Shown: positions 1-13,141 of the stretch, one piece after another
Position numbering within the stretch: the stretch's first letter is position 1
Layout: each line of letters begins with the position of its first letter
Assembly: GCF_000189635.1 (NCBI RefSeq)
Contig: NW_002476477.1
Coordinates: 1-64,000 of the forward strand
Origin: Tetrahymena thermophila SB210
Lineage: Eukaryota; Ciliophora; Oligohymenophorea; Hymenostomatida; Tetrahymenidae
Length of the DNA: 64,000 bases
Direction of reading: 5' to 3'
The notes under the pieces: model-generated
Databases searched by the model: none
What the model was told of the DNA's origin: nothing
Seen by the model: the letters and a program-made list of their open reading frames with translations, nothing else
Made by a program: the position numbers and the translations under genes

Positions 1-95
1 CCCCAACCCCAACCCCAACCCCAACCCCAACCCCAACCCCAACCCCAACCCCAACCCCAACCCCAACCCCAACCCCAACCCCAACCCCAACCCCC
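1..95. repeat. Telomere, CCCCAA repeats
   Basis: Fifteen perfect CCCCAA units followed by CCCCC form the extreme left end, after which unique AT-rich sequence begins. This is the C-rich strand of a G4T2 telomere, the type known in Tetrahymena and Glaucoma. It makes position 1 a true chromosome terminus and suggests a macronuclear chromosome, whose ends are made by de novo telomere addition after chromosome breakage. Confidence 0.98.
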
Positions 96-779
96 TATAA
101 AATTATCTATTGAATATTAAAAATTGAAATCAGTCATTCTTATTTTTTATAAAATAAGCTACTGCTAATTTACAGTCAAATTTATTAATATTTAATAATA
201 ATTATTCTCTAATTTTTAAAATTGTAAAATTTTGAAAAAAGTTAAAAGCTTATTCAAGTTTAAATTAAGTAATTTTTTCAAAAAAAAAAATAGTATATTA
301 AAATTTTTATTTTTTATATAACAAAAATATTTTATTCATTAATATCTATACTGTATAGATAAAAAGAGTAAATAAAATATAATTCTTTATTAAAATTATA
401 CTTTGCATTAATTTGCTCATATTTACCCAATAATGCAGCTGAAAATATAGTATGCTTCTTTTGGTGCAACCTTTTTAAATATTATTAATAAATTTAAAAT
501 TTAAATTATGAAGGAATATTTAGAATGAAAATTATTGTTTTATAAATGCTTATATAATAAATATTAAATTTAATTTGTTTAAATTTTATGTTTATTTTTG
601 TTTTAAAATATTATAATAATCAATATTATTTAAATTTATAAATTATTTTCTTTAATTGAGAATTACTTAGAATATTAATAGAAATAAATCTATATGAAAA
701 TATGTAAACAAACATTTTAAAACTTAAATAAATTTAAATTTATCACGCTAATTTTATTTAAATAACATATTATACATTC
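96..779. other. Subtelomeric AT-rich spacer
   Basis: No coding stretch is supported here. The part nearest the first gene (about 640-779) resembles the sequences just downstream of the two other family members (about 3680-3815 and 7430-7553), so it is probably the 3' untranslated region and downstream flank that was duplicated with each gene. The rest is low-complexity A/T sequence. Confidence 0.6.
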
Positions 780-2384
780 TCACACAACATTAACTTCATT
801 TATAGGTAGTTTATTAAGTTATGCTTCATACATTTTCTTCTACTTTTCTATTATAACTCCTTTGTAATATGTTAATAATTAAATGACATTTTAACAAGTT
901 TATCTTGTATTAAATTAATTTAAGACTTTTGATGAATTTTTCATGTATTCATTGGTTTCATCCTAAAATTTTTTATATTTTGTGTCATTAAGAAATTTTT
1001 ATTAATCAAATTTTTATTTGTCAAACTATTGATCAAATATGTCACTATATTAATTTCTAAGAGCATTTAATTCATATAAGCTTGCTAATTATTCTCTATA
1101 ATCAGTACCTTTTCTATTTAAGTACAAAAAGGAAATCGTTAAAATTATTGTTAAAATATAATAAACTATCATAGCTGGATGGCAGTAAACAACAATCAGA
1201 GCTAAAGAAATTAACATAATCCACACATATGCTATTATAACACCCAATATTAATAAAAAATATATAAATGAATAAATACAATTTATCCATTAGCAGGAGC
1301 AATTTTCAGTTTTTGTTATCTTTGTGCCATCTGAAAGCGTTTATGTTGTTTATTCTTGTGAACATAAATTTTTGCACCCGCAATATGCAAATAAAAGAAT
1401 CAAGAAAGTAGGAAAAACAGCTAAAACTGCGAAAGGATAGTACATTAGGTCTTCAAATGATTAAGCTTTAAAACACTCTAATAAGACAATTAAGCAAATA
1501 AAATTAATTAATGAAAAAACAACTCCAGTAATATATATTGCAAATGATCCAAACGTGTAAATACCATATCTCAAATTTGCACACTCTTCATACACAATAG
1601 CTGTGAGAGGAGATATTGAAATCACAAAAATGAAGTCATAAAATAAATTGATATAATCAATGTAGGAGATATCAAACCTCTGAGAGTTAGAAATATATTT
1701 ATTCTCACATAAAAACCAAAATTGGGATGTAGTTTTTTTGATAAAGAATATCTTATAGCAAATTATAAAAAATGAGCAAAAGTAAACCCAAAAATCTGCT
1801 TAGTTGATGATATCTAGAATACCTGGATTTTATGCTTTTGTACAGTAGTAGTTAGAATGTGATACAGGTTTTGAAGTAGCCTTGAAATAATAATCATCAC
1901 CTTCTTAAACATAATCATATGAAGGTCTATTAGCGTAAAAGCCAATTGAAACGAACATATAAATTAAGAGCATAAATTGTAGTAAAACCTTTATGCCAAA
2001 AAAGAAGAGATAATAATTTGATATTTTTGTTGGTTTAATAGCTTCAGTCACTTTATAAATCATATTGGTTATCTTTGCTTCTTTTTACCCTTAGTCAATA
2101 AGATTTGTGTTTTCAACAGGATTAGCAGCCAGAATATTCATTGTAGTGGGTAATTACATCATAGGAATATCATTTTCATTTGGCAAGTTAATTTGAGTGA
2201 CATTTTAACCGTTATTAAGAATAGAAGACTAAGCACGCTAAAGGCTTGGCATAGTATAGTTTTAAGAATTTTATTGCTATGGTTGCATTGCAAGTACTTA
2301 CACACAAGTAAAAAGCCTCTGCTCATGCTAACCAGTCTAAGGATTTGTAATGTATCCAACTATTGGAGGGTCTATCTGACTCAT
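780..2384 (-). CDS. Multi-pass membrane protein, subtelomeric family copy 1
   Basis: With the ciliate code this is one uninterrupted frame of 535 codons (534 residues) from ATG at 2384 to TGA at 780, with no intron. The start is chosen because all three paralogs begin at the same aligned ATG (MSQI...). The first ~120 residues are polar and Gln/Asn-rich, without a signal peptide. About seven hydrophobic segments follow: residues ~124-150, then a loop with Cys, a cluster around the conserved SPLTA.VYEECANL, and a final pair ending in C.HPAM. The C-terminal ~100 residues are charged and hydrophilic. Function is unknown; I recognise no catalytic or channel motif. It is the member closest to the telomere and is transcribed toward it. 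The full frame argues for a functional gene rather than a subtelomeric relic. Confidence 0.85.
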
Positions 2385-3815
2385 TAGAAATTTCAGATTA
2401 CTTAAAAAATATAAGAATCCCACGAAACCAAACCCTATAAATATATATAATCCCATCTATGAACCCCCCCCCCTAACTTTTAATTATTCTCACAGCTATT
2501 TTCTAAAGTATTAATTTCTCTAAGCATTTCTAAATTTAGATATATATATTTATGATTAATATCACTAGATTTAAATGAGATACTTTTAATTAATTTAGTG
2601 TAAACATAATAAATTCAATATTACACATTAAATAATTTGAACGATCTAGATATATATATATATCTTTAAAAAATTCTTTTATATCATTAAATATTATCAG
2701 AAGAAAAATGATGACTAAATGTAAATATTATATTAATCAAATTAATTAATTTAATATTACAATTTTATTTATTATATATGCAATATTACGCTTAATACAA
2801 AATGAATTATTTCATGATATTGCATTTTGAATGATAATTATCTGAGTATTAATGTTGGCGGTTTTTATAATTATTTATACAAATTATCAAATAAAATATT
2901 TCTCTTTTATATAAAAATTTATTACAGGTATAAATGTATAAAATGGCTTTAAGCTAGGATATCAAAAGATAACTTTGAAATAGATCTCTCCATTTGATTT
3001 TAGATATTATAAGATAATCATTTTAATACTATAATATGAATTTTGGGTCTAAATACTTATATAGTTTACTTTTATAGAAGTCTAGTAATAGCAGTTTCTA
3101 TATTTGCCTAATTTCCTTCAATCAAATTTAATCTAAGTAGGAAAAAAAGTATTAACAACACCAAATTAATACTTTTATTTGATTATCTTTAAAAGTCATT
3201 AAATATTTTTTTTTCAATCCATAAGTGATAACTATTTCTTTTTTAGATTCAAGTGAACCCTTGCTTAAATAAAATTTTATCACAGATTTTAAGCTTTAGT
3301 GGTTGTGGAAATGTAATAATTTTCTTGAGTTTATTATTAATATAACTATTCCATATTATAAAATTTATTTAATTAGATAAATGTAATCAGCATACTTTAT
3401 ATATATATATAATTATTATATCATAGTCTAAATGCTTATTTTCTTTTTTAAATCAGAATTTATTAGAGAAACCGTGGGTACGCATGAATAAGGATTATCA
3501 AAAAAAAAATCTTTTTAAAAATTTTTTATAGACCATCCCAAAAAATAAAAAATAAAAAATGTGAAAATATAGCCCTCTAAGTAAAATGGTTGAAGGAGAA
3601 AAATTCGAATGCTAGGTTTTGATCTCGAACTTATAACAATAAACTATTGTACATTTTCTATTATTTAAATTTATAGTCAGAGATTTTTTTTTAACTAAGA
3701 ATTGCTTAGAATTAATATATAAATCAATATGAAAAAATATAAGCAAACACTTTAATATATAAATAAATTTAAATTTATAACGCTAATATTTATTTAAATA
3801 ACATATTATGCATGC
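2385..3815. other. Spacer between family genes 1 and 2
   Basis: This AT-rich spacer contains the upstream region of gene 1 and the downstream region of gene 2. Compared with the next spacer it lacks roughly 700 bases just upstream of the gene 1 start, at a point marked by a C10 tract. It holds the shared landmarks near 2958 and 3283 and a degenerate tRNA-like stretch at 3571-3640. No gene was found. Confidence 0.6.
2464..2473. repeat. C10 homopolymer at an indel junction
   Basis: Ten consecutive C residues sit in a region that is otherwise nearly all A/T. The tract lies about 80 bases upstream of the gene 1 start. It falls where the spacer jumps from sequence matching the gene-proximal flank to sequence that, in copies 2 and 3, lies about 700 bases further upstream (around 6170 and 9940). 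Confidence 0.8.
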
Positions 3816-5402
3816 TCACACAACTTTGATTTCATTTAAAGGGAGATTATTACTTTATGCTTCATACATTCTCTTCTATTTTTCTATTATAACCCCTTTG
3901 TAAAAATTTTATAATTAATTGATATTTTAACAAGTTTATCTTGTATTAAATTAATGTAAGACTTCTAAAGGATTATTTATGTATTAATTTGTTAGAGCTT
4001 AAAGGGTGCTATAATTTTTATTATTAAAAAACTTCTATTGATCAAATTTTTATTTACCAAATTATTGATCAAAAATGTCTCTATATTAATTTCTAAGAGC
4101 ATTTAATTCATATAAGCTTGATAATTATTTTCTGTAATCAGCTCCTTTTCTATTTTAGCACAAAAACCAAATTGTTAAAATTATTGTTAAAAGATAATAA
4201 ACTATCATGGCGGGATGGCAGTTTAAAATTATGAGAAAAAAAGAAATCATTATAATATAAAAATAAAATGATGAAAATCCTATTATTCCTATCACGCTTA
4301 AAATTGCTAAAAATATCAGCTTGTATTCAATTTTTTTAGTTTTTGTTATCTATGTGCCATCTGAAGATGTATATTCTTGTTCCTAGAATAATTACAATTA
4401 GTATAATAGTATAATAATCAGAATACCAGGAAGAAGAAATACAATTCCAAAAGGATATATCATTAATTTATCAAGTGTTTTAGCTTTAAAACACTCTAAA
4501 AAGATAATTAAGCAAATAAAATTAAATAATGAAAAAGCTACTCCAGCTAAATATGCTGGAACTGCTCCAAATAAATAATTATCAAACTTCAAATTTGCAC
4601 ATTCTTCATACACAACAGCTGTGAGAGGAGATATTGAAATTACAAAGATGAAGTCATAAAATAAATTGATATAATCAATGTAAGAGACATCAAATTTCTG
4701 AGAGTTAGAAATATATTTTTACTTATATAAAAACCAAAGTTAGGATGTAGTTTTTTTGATAAAGAATATCTTATAACAAATTATAAAAAATGAGCAAAAG
4801 TAAACCAAAAAATCTACTTAGTTGATGATAAAAAGAATATCTGGATTTTATGCTTTTGTGCAAGGATAATTAGAATGTGATACAGGTTTTGAAGTAGCCT
4901 TGAAATAATAATCATCACCTTCTTAAACATAAGCATATGAAGGTCTATTAGCGTAAAAGCCAATTGAAATGAACATGTAAATCAAGAATTTATATTGTAG
5001 TAAAACCTTTAAGCCAAAAAAGAAGAGATAATAATTTGATATTTATGTTGGCTTAATAGTTTCCGTCACTTTGTAAATCATACTGTTTATCTTTGCTTCT
5101 TTTTACTCTTACTCAACATGATTTGTGTTTTCAACAGGATCAGCATTCAAAATATTGATTGTAGTGGGTACCTACATCATAGGAATATGACTTTCATTTG
5201 GCAAGTTAATTTGAGTTACATTTTAACCGTTATTAAGAATAGAAGACTAAGCACGCTAAAGACTTGGCATAGTATAATTTTATGAATTTGATTACTATGG
5301 TTGCATTACAAGTACTTACAGACAAGTAAAAATCATTTGCTCATGCTAACCAGTCTAAGGATTTTTAATATATCCAACAATTGGAGGTTCTATCTGACTC
5401 AT
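3816..5402 (-). CDS. Multi-pass membrane protein, subtelomeric family copy 2
   Basis: A single open frame of 529 codons (528 residues) runs from ATG at 5402 to TGA at 3816 in the ciliate code, with no intron. It aligns with copies 1 and 3 from the first Met to the last residues (all end ...VV or similar before TGA). It has the same layout: Gln-rich N-terminal region, about seven membrane segments, the block SPLTA.VYEECANL, a C.HPAM motif in the last membrane pair, and a hydrophilic tail. It differs most in the loop between the fifth and sixth segments, where copy 1 has extra Cys residues (CGC, CSC) that are absent here. Function is not recognised. It is the middle member of the array, co-oriented with its neighbours. 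Confidence 0.85.
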
Positions 5403-7553
5403 TAAAAATCTCTAATTGCTTATAAAATTTAAGAATTATGTTTTATATTTTAAATTAAATTAAATATACTTTATAATTTGTTTGGTTTTTTAAATAAATA
5501 AATAATTTTTGGCTCTTATATTAATTTCTTTACTTTTTTTTAAGTTTACTATCTTTTTATTCTTCTCAAATTTTAATTTTTAGCTTTTTATATTTGAGAT
5601 AAATAGTTATGTGATTTTAAATACCAAAGCTTTATTTTTTTTTTGTATAAATAAAAGATTTTTATTGATACCTTTATAAATAAGCATTATTTTTAGAAAT
5701 CAAAGAGCAAAAAATAAGAATCACAAAAATTTGAGTAAGTAATTATAATCAAAATCAGCTTTTAGTTTACGAAAAAAAAAAAAACAAGCAAACAAATTAA
5801 ATTTTTTAGCGGGAGAAAATTAGAAAAGTAGAAAGTATTTTTTACCTCATAATCTTTGTTTTTTATTCATATAATTTTTAATGTATTTTTAAATATTTCA
5901 AGTAAGCAGTAATAATTTTGAGCAAACATAAATCATTTTTACTCTAAAATTATTTTTAACTTATAATTATTTTCTAAATTCTATTTTTCTATTTTACAAC
6001 AAATTTAGAAAAATGATTGTGATTAAATTCATTTCACTTAATGAAATGATATCTATTGTTTATCATATTCATACTATTTTTAGAAAAATTTAAATATTTA
6101 AAGTCATGTTTAAAAATTTATAATAAATATAAAAAACTTTTCTTTAAAACTATTATAACAATAATTTTATCAATTATTTTCTAAAGTTTTCATTTCTTTA
6201 TAAAATACTAAATTTAAATATAAAATTGTGATTAAATTCATTAATCTAAAAAGGAGAGGTTTTTAATTTAGTATAAACATAAGAAATATTATATTACATT
6301 TTAAATTACCTTGGACGATCAAGATTCTTCTTTCAAAAATTCTTTTATATTTTTAAATATTATTTAAAAAAATCCTAATTAATAACTAAATATAAATATT
6401 TTATTCATCTAATTTATTTATTTAATCTAATACAACAGTTTTATTCATTATATTTGCAATATTTCTCATTAAAAAAATAAATTCTTTCAGGGAATATTTG
6501 AATGAAATATTATCCAACTTTTAATTTGGTTGTTTTTATTATATGATAGAAATAAAAAGAAAGATTTCCCCTTTCTCTATAAATTAATAATAAGGATAAA
6601 GATATAAATGTGGCATTAAGCTAGGATATCAAAAGATAACTATTAAATATGTCTCTTTCTAGATTTAATCAAATAAGATAAACATTTTAATGCTATCATA
6701 TTAATTTGAGTTTAAATACTTATTTAATTTACTTTTTTAATAGAAGGCTTGTTTATAGTAGTTTCTATATTTGCCTAATTTCCTTCAACCTAATTTAATC
6801 TAAAAATCAAAAAAGTATAAATAATACACCAAATTAATAGTTTTTTTGATAGTATTTGAAAACCAATAATTTTTTTCAATCCATATATAATAACTATTTC
6901 TTATTTTAATTCAATTTATCACCTAAATTACTAAAACTTTATATTTTGTTTAATTGTGAGTAAATGATTGAAGCATGTAGGAGATAAATTATTAACATAG
7001 CACGTTCAGATTTTAAGCTCTAGTAGTTGCGGAAACCCAATAATTTAATTCTTTGGCTTACTATAAAATATAAACATTCCATATTTAAAACTCTGTTAGT
7101 TAGATAAATGATATCAACAGAATAATATTTATATATAAAATTATGATTTAATTGTTTAAATTTTTCTTTCTTTTTTAAACTAGAGTATATAGATAGAGCT
7201 TTGTTTGAAAATAAAGTATAATATAGTAGTTTCTCATTAATTAAGGGCAAACTCAAATCAAAATTTTCGTAAAAATTTATTCCTTTTTAAAAAAATGTGA
7301 AAGTATGTTATAGCCCTCCATGTAAAATGCTTGGAGGAGTGAAATTGGTATATTAGGTATCGATTTCAAATCTATTGTCTCTAAAATACTCCGATTTTAA
7401 AATTTTTAATATTTAAATTTAAAATTATCGATTTTCTTCAATTAAGAGTTGCTTAGAATTAATAGAAATAACTCAATATGAAAACATGTAAAAAACGCTT
7501 TAAAATTTAAATTTATAATGCTTATATATATTTAAACCACGTATTATGTGTTG
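5403..7553. other. Spacer between family genes 2 and 3
   Basis: This is the long version of the family spacer. It contains about 700 bases (roughly 5440-6170) that are missing before gene 1 but present before gene 3. It includes the landmarks near 6625 and 7007 and a tRNA-like stretch at 7312-7380. A short frame at 7020-7256 on the minus strand has no counterpart in the other spacers and is not treated as a gene. Confidence 0.6.
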
Positions 7554-9152
7554 TCACACAACTTAAACTTCGTTTATAGGTGGCTTATTATATTATGCTT
7601 GATACATTCTATGTTATTTTTCTAAAATAACCCCTTAGTAAAAAGTTTAGTATTATTTGATATTTTTACAAGTTTATCTGGCATTATATTAATATAAGAC
7701 TACAGATGGTCTATCAATGTATTGGTTAGTTTGAGCCTAAAAGGTGCTGTATTTTGAATTTTTAACACAATTTTATTGATCAAATCTTTAGTTGTCAAAT
7801 TATTCATTAAATCTGTTTGTATATTAATTTCTAAGAGCATTTAGTGAATATAAGCTTGCTAATTATTATCTATAATCCGTTCCTTTTCTATTTTTGTACA
7901 AAAATGCGAATGTTAAAATAATTGTTAAAATATAGTAAAGTATCATAGCGGGATGGCAGAAAGCAAAAATGAGCGCAAATGAAATTACTACCATGCACCC
8001 AAAAAATGCTATTACAAATAATATTCCTATAATAGGGAAAATTACTAACAACTTCTTATAGCTATCATCTACAATTGATGTTTCCTATCTACCGTCTGAA
8101 TATGTAGTTGTTACTTCATAGTAGTTTACCGGTGCACTTAAAATATGACTTCCGCATAATGCCATAGCAAGAATAGCAGTAGCAGGAAGAACAATCAAAA
8201 TTAAGATAGGATAGTACATTAGCTTATCAAATGTTTCAGCTTTACAACACTCTAATAAGATGATTAAGCAAAGAAAACTAAACAATGAGAAAACAATTCC
8301 GGCCGCATATGTTTGAACTGCTCCAAAGGTGTAAATACCATACCTCAAATTTGCACATTCTTCATATACAATAGCTGTGAGAGGAGATATTGAAATCACA
8401 AAGACGTAGTCAAAAAATAAATTGATATAATCAATATAAGAGATATCAAACTTTTGAGAGTTTGAAATATATTTTTATTTCCATAAATACTTAAATTAGG
8501 ATGTAGTTTTTGTGATAAAGAATATCTTATAGGCGACTATAAAAAATGAGCAAAAGTAAACCCAAAAATCTGCTTAGTTGATGATGTGAAGAACATCTCG
8601 ATTTTAGGCTTCTGTGCATTAGTAATTAGAATCTGAAACAGGTTTTGAAGTAGCCTTGAAATAATACTAACCACCTTCTTTTACATAAGCATATTTAGGT
8701 CTTACTGCATAAAAGCCAATAGAAATGATCATATAAAGCACGAACATAAATTGTAGTAAAACCTTTATGCCAAAAAAGAAGAGATAAGTATTTGATATTT
8801 CTGTTGGTTTAATAGATTCAGTCACTTAATGAATCATACTTATTATCTTTCTTTCTTCTTACTTTTACCTTTCAAGATTTTGATTTTAAACAGGATTAGC
8901 AGTAGGGATATTAATTGTTGCGGGTATCTACATCATAGGAATTGCATTTTCAGTAGGTATTTCCATTCCATTTTAACCGTTATAAATAGTAGAAGACTAA
9001 GCATGCTAAAGAGTTGGCGCAGTATAAATTTATGAATTCGAATACTATGGTTGCATCACAGGTACTTACATATAAGTTAACAATTTTTGCTCATACTATC
9101 CAGTCTAAGGATTGTAAACTTATCCGATGAATGAAGGGCCTATCTGACTCAT
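7554..9152 (-). CDS. Multi-pass membrane protein, subtelomeric family copy 3
   Basis: The frame is open for 533 codons (532 residues) from ATG at 9152 to TGA at 7554, without introns. It shares the start, membrane layout and C-terminal tail of copies 1 and 2, including SPLTAIVYEECANL and CHPAM. Changes concentrate in the N-terminal Gln-rich region and in the loop after the fifth membrane segment (a GSHILSAPV-type segment replaces the Cys-rich loop of copy 1). This suggests those regions are under weaker or different constraint. It is the member furthest from the telomere. The family is unrecognised. A transporter, channel or receptor subunit are all possible, with nothing in the sequence to choose between them. 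Confidence 0.85.
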
Positions 9153-12100
9153 TAGAAATTTCAGATTTCTTAAAAAATTTAAGAATTTTTGTTTATATTT
9201 TAGATAAAATAAAATATGTAATTTATTATTTGTTTGGTTTTTTATAGAGTTTATGGCCTTATATGTATTTCTTATCCTCTTTCTAAGCGTATTATATTTT
9301 TTTAGTCTCTAATTAGTTTATTTTTTTGAGAATTTAATCAAATAGTTAAGCCATTTATTTTGATTACTTTTTAAAAAATGTGTAAGTTTAATTTTTTTAG
9401 GTTTTAAAAAAAGGTTTATATTCAAATTTTTATAAAAAAGCATCGTTTTTTTTAATTCAAAACAAAAATCAAAAACAATTATTTCAAAATTTGAGTGAAT
9501 AAAATCACAATCAGCTTTTAAATTTTGTAATAAGTAAGAAAGATATTTAATTAATTTTATAGTTAGAAAATATTTGAAAAACAAAAAGTATCTTTTCGCT
9601 CATAATATTTGTTTCATACTCATATAATTTTAAGTATTTTTTAAATATTTTAAGAAACCTTTAAGAATTTTTAACAAATATAAAATAATTTTTCTCTAAA
9701 ACAATTTTAACTTATATTTATTCTAACAATTATAATCTAAAATATATATTTCTCTAAGTTACAACCAAGAAATTTAAATATTAGATTATGATTAATTTGA
9801 TTTCTGTAATAAAGAAATGATATCTATCTATTCATACAATTTTTTTGAGGAAAATTGAAATGTTTAAAGCCACCTTTTAGAATTTATAATAAATATAAAA
9901 CACATTTTTCTAAAATTAATTTTAACTTCTAATTATTCTAACAATTACTTTCTAAAGTATTCATTTATATTTGTTACATTAAATTTAAATATAATATTGT
10001 GATTTATATCACTTCTCTTAAAAGGAGATGCTTCTAATTTAGTGTAAACGTAAGAAATTCAATCTTACATATTATTCAATTAATTTGAACGATTAAGATA
10101 ATTCTTTCAAAAATTCTTATATATCTTTAAATATTAGAAGAAAAAATCCTAATTACTTTATTTAAATATTGTATTATTCAAATTCATTAATTTAATCTTA
10201 TTGATTTTATTCATTACATATCCAAATTTTCTCTTTCTACAAAATAAATTCTTTGACTTTTAGGATATTGCATTTTGAATGAAATTTACCCAAGTATTAA
10301 ATTTTGTGTTTTTATAATTATTGATAGAAATTATCAGAACAATTATTCTCTTTTCTTATAAAAGTATTAAAGTTATAAAAGTGAAAATAAGCTGGGATAT
10401 CTAAAGATAACTTTAAAAATGTTCTTTATATTTTAGTCTAACAAGAAAATAATTTTAATGCCATCATATGAATTTGGATTAAAATACTTATTTACTCTGC
10501 TTGAATTATTAGAGTGATTTCTATATTTACCTAACTTTCAAATTTAATCTAAGGAGGAAAAAAAGAAAAAAATATTAATTAATCAAATTAATAGACTGAT
10601 TTGATTATGTTTAGAAATCAATTATATCTTTCTTTTTTTTCTCAATCCATAAATAATAGTTATTTCTTTTTTTGATTGAACTTATCACCTACATTTAAAT
10701 TTCCATGAATTTTTTACTTTAAAATCTTTGAGCTGTCTAACATCTATTTATTTATTAAATTTTTTGTAAGATTACTTCTTTTTTTTAAATGTACAGAATT
10801 ACCACACATGCATTCACACACAAAAGGAGCCAAAACACTTCATTTATTGATTTTAAAATTTATTTTATTAGTATAAATTATTATAAAAGTCTAATTAAAA
10901 TAAAATCATATTTTTTAATAGTACCTACTTTATAATTTTAATATTTAAGACATGCAAAAAATACAAGATAATCGCAATTTATAATATTCCATAGTATCAG
11001 ATTAAAAAATATTATATTATATATACTCCACAATTAATATTTTTGAGTCCTTATTAATAAATAGTACTATTTTTTATAAAGAAAATATAAAAATATTTGG
11101 TTAATTTTAAATAAATATATGTTTCTCCATTAATTTTAAATTTTATTATTGTAATTGATTATTCTATTTATTTAATTGAGGTTTGAGCATGACTTAAAAT
11201 AATTAGAATAATTATTAATTAGGATTTTTTTGTTTTTAATTGATTTGAAAAAGATATTTTAAATAGATAGAATTTGAATAAAATCATTTGAGATTCTTAA
11301 TAATTTATAAGTATAATTAAATTTATTTTTTTATTAGGTTTGATTTTATGAATTTTAGTAAAAGCTGATTAATTAATAAAACTTTATCTTATATTTTATT
11401 TATATTTTATTGTAAATATTTCATTCAAGTAAATAGCCTAATAAAAACCTAAAAGAGCACCTCCAGATTTTAATCTTTTAAACGCGGAATTTCAATAATT
11501 TAACTATTGGATTTTCTACTTATAATAACTTTTTCAGGTTTTAAGATTCCACTAATTAGATAATGTATTTACATAAAAACTATGATATTGCAGTCTAAAT
11601 ATATATTTTTTTTTTAAATAAGTAAATATTATATATTATTTTATTTTAATATAAAGCATTGAATTTAATTTATTATGCAATAAAATTTTATATAAATTCA
11701 TTAAATTAATTCAATAAAATAATATAGTTCTCTTAATGATAATTTACTTTAACAATTAATTTTTAAAAATATTTAGAATTACTTCAAGTTATTAAAATCA
11801 ACCAAGACTTCTAATTTTCAATTATTAATTAAAATGTGCAATAAAATAATTAAATCCTTACTATTATTAGCTTTAATTTATTGTCTTTGAAATTATAATG
11901 TTTGCTTCTTTTATTAACTTATTTTACATAAATAATTTTTATCTAAATATTTAACTATTTATTTGTTTATTTTTAAACAAAAGTTACTTGAAATTTTTTT
12001 TACAAATTTTTGTCTTTCCTAATTATTCTTAAAAAATCATTGATTTTAGAATAAAATAACTTTATTTTTACTTCAAATATTTAAATAAAAATATAAATTA

Positions 12101-13141
12101 TCAGCCATTTATTTAATTTATTTAATGATCTGATTAAATAAATGTGATCATACTAGATAGAATATTTATTTTAGAAATCTTGTTAAAAATTTAATTTCAA
12201 ATACTGAAATTATAACATCATATTTTCTTATAACAAGCAATAAATTTTAAATTTATTAAACAAATGTCATATTAAAAATTAATTTAATAAAAGTTAAATA
12301 AATAAATTAATAATATTTTGAAGTATTTATAATAATAAATTGTATTAATTTTCATTTGAGAGTTAACACTAAAAATATATTCATTTTTTATTTTTATTGT
12401 TATTAAAACCAAATTATACTTCAAAAATAAAACCTCAAATTTCAGATTTAAAATTTGATCATGCTATTAAACTGTTCTTTGACCAAAAAAATCTTTATCT
12501 ATATAGTTATTAAATATTTTGTGTTAAATTTATGGAATCAGGTGTTGAAAAGTCAAATTTTTATACTTTTTAATATGAACGAATTTTAGAATAAAGTTGA
12601 TTTTTCAATAAGGAGAGTATAATTTGAAAATAATTTATTTATTTTTGACCTTCCTTAAAGATATCTAAAAATTATTTCATCTTTTTCTAATAATATAATA
12701 GCTAAAAATATCCTTATTTACTTTTTAAATATTTTTAAAATTTGATATTTCTTTTTGAAATTTTACATTTATTATTAAACTAAATACTTTTATTTTTGCT
12801 AATTTGCTAAAAAAAATATTTTTAGTCTAATTAATTAGTGCAGAAATAAACAAAAAATTATTATTATATTTTATAAAATTTTGATAAAAAATAAATTTGA
12901 TGAATATAAAATGAATTGCCAAGAATTAATATTTTCATAAAAATATACTTTATTAAATCACATATCAGGAAAAATAGTTAAAACAACATAAAATAGATAA
13001 CTTTCTTCGTTTTTTAAAATCATCAAAAAAAAAATTAATAAATTTAGATTATTAAATATATAACAAATCTGAATAACATACAATTTACAACTTGATTTAA
13101 ATAAGTATAATTAACTTAAAATACCATATTACAACAAATAA
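9153..13141. other. AT-rich spacer between the two gene arrays
   Basis: The first part (to about 11600) is the upstream spacer of the third membrane-protein gene, with the family landmarks at about 10397 and 11463. About 700 bases around 10720-11450 have no match in the other spacers. From about 12240 onward the sequence matches the region preceding the second giant gene (23990-24573), so it belongs to the 11.4 kb duplicated unit. Between about 11600 and 12240 I see only A/T-rich sequence. No gene is supported. Confidence 0.55.

Larger units (their letters stand above)
600..11600. repeat. Tandem array of three ~3-4 kb gene units
   Basis: Three head-to-tail units each contain one membrane-protein gene plus its upstream spacer. 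Gene ends lie at 780, 3816 and 7554, and starts at 2384, 5402 and 9152. Spacer landmarks recur in the same order. One is the motif GATATC(A/T)AAAGATAAC at about 2958-2973, 6625-6640 and 10397-10412. Another is a block beginning CAGATTTTAA at about 3283, 7007 and 11463. Coding parts are much better conserved than spacers, which carry large insertions and deletions between copies. The array probably arose by local duplication and has been diverging since. Confidence 0.85.

Noticed and set aside
7020-7256. Short minus-strand frame in the spacer before family gene 3
   Set aside because: It is not conserved in the equivalent positions of the other two spacers and has no protein-like features.
9318-9584. 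Lys/Phe/Leu-rich minus-strand frame upstream of family gene 3
   Set aside because: It lies in spacer, its composition matches translated A/T-rich DNA, and the matching region of the second spacer does not keep the frame.
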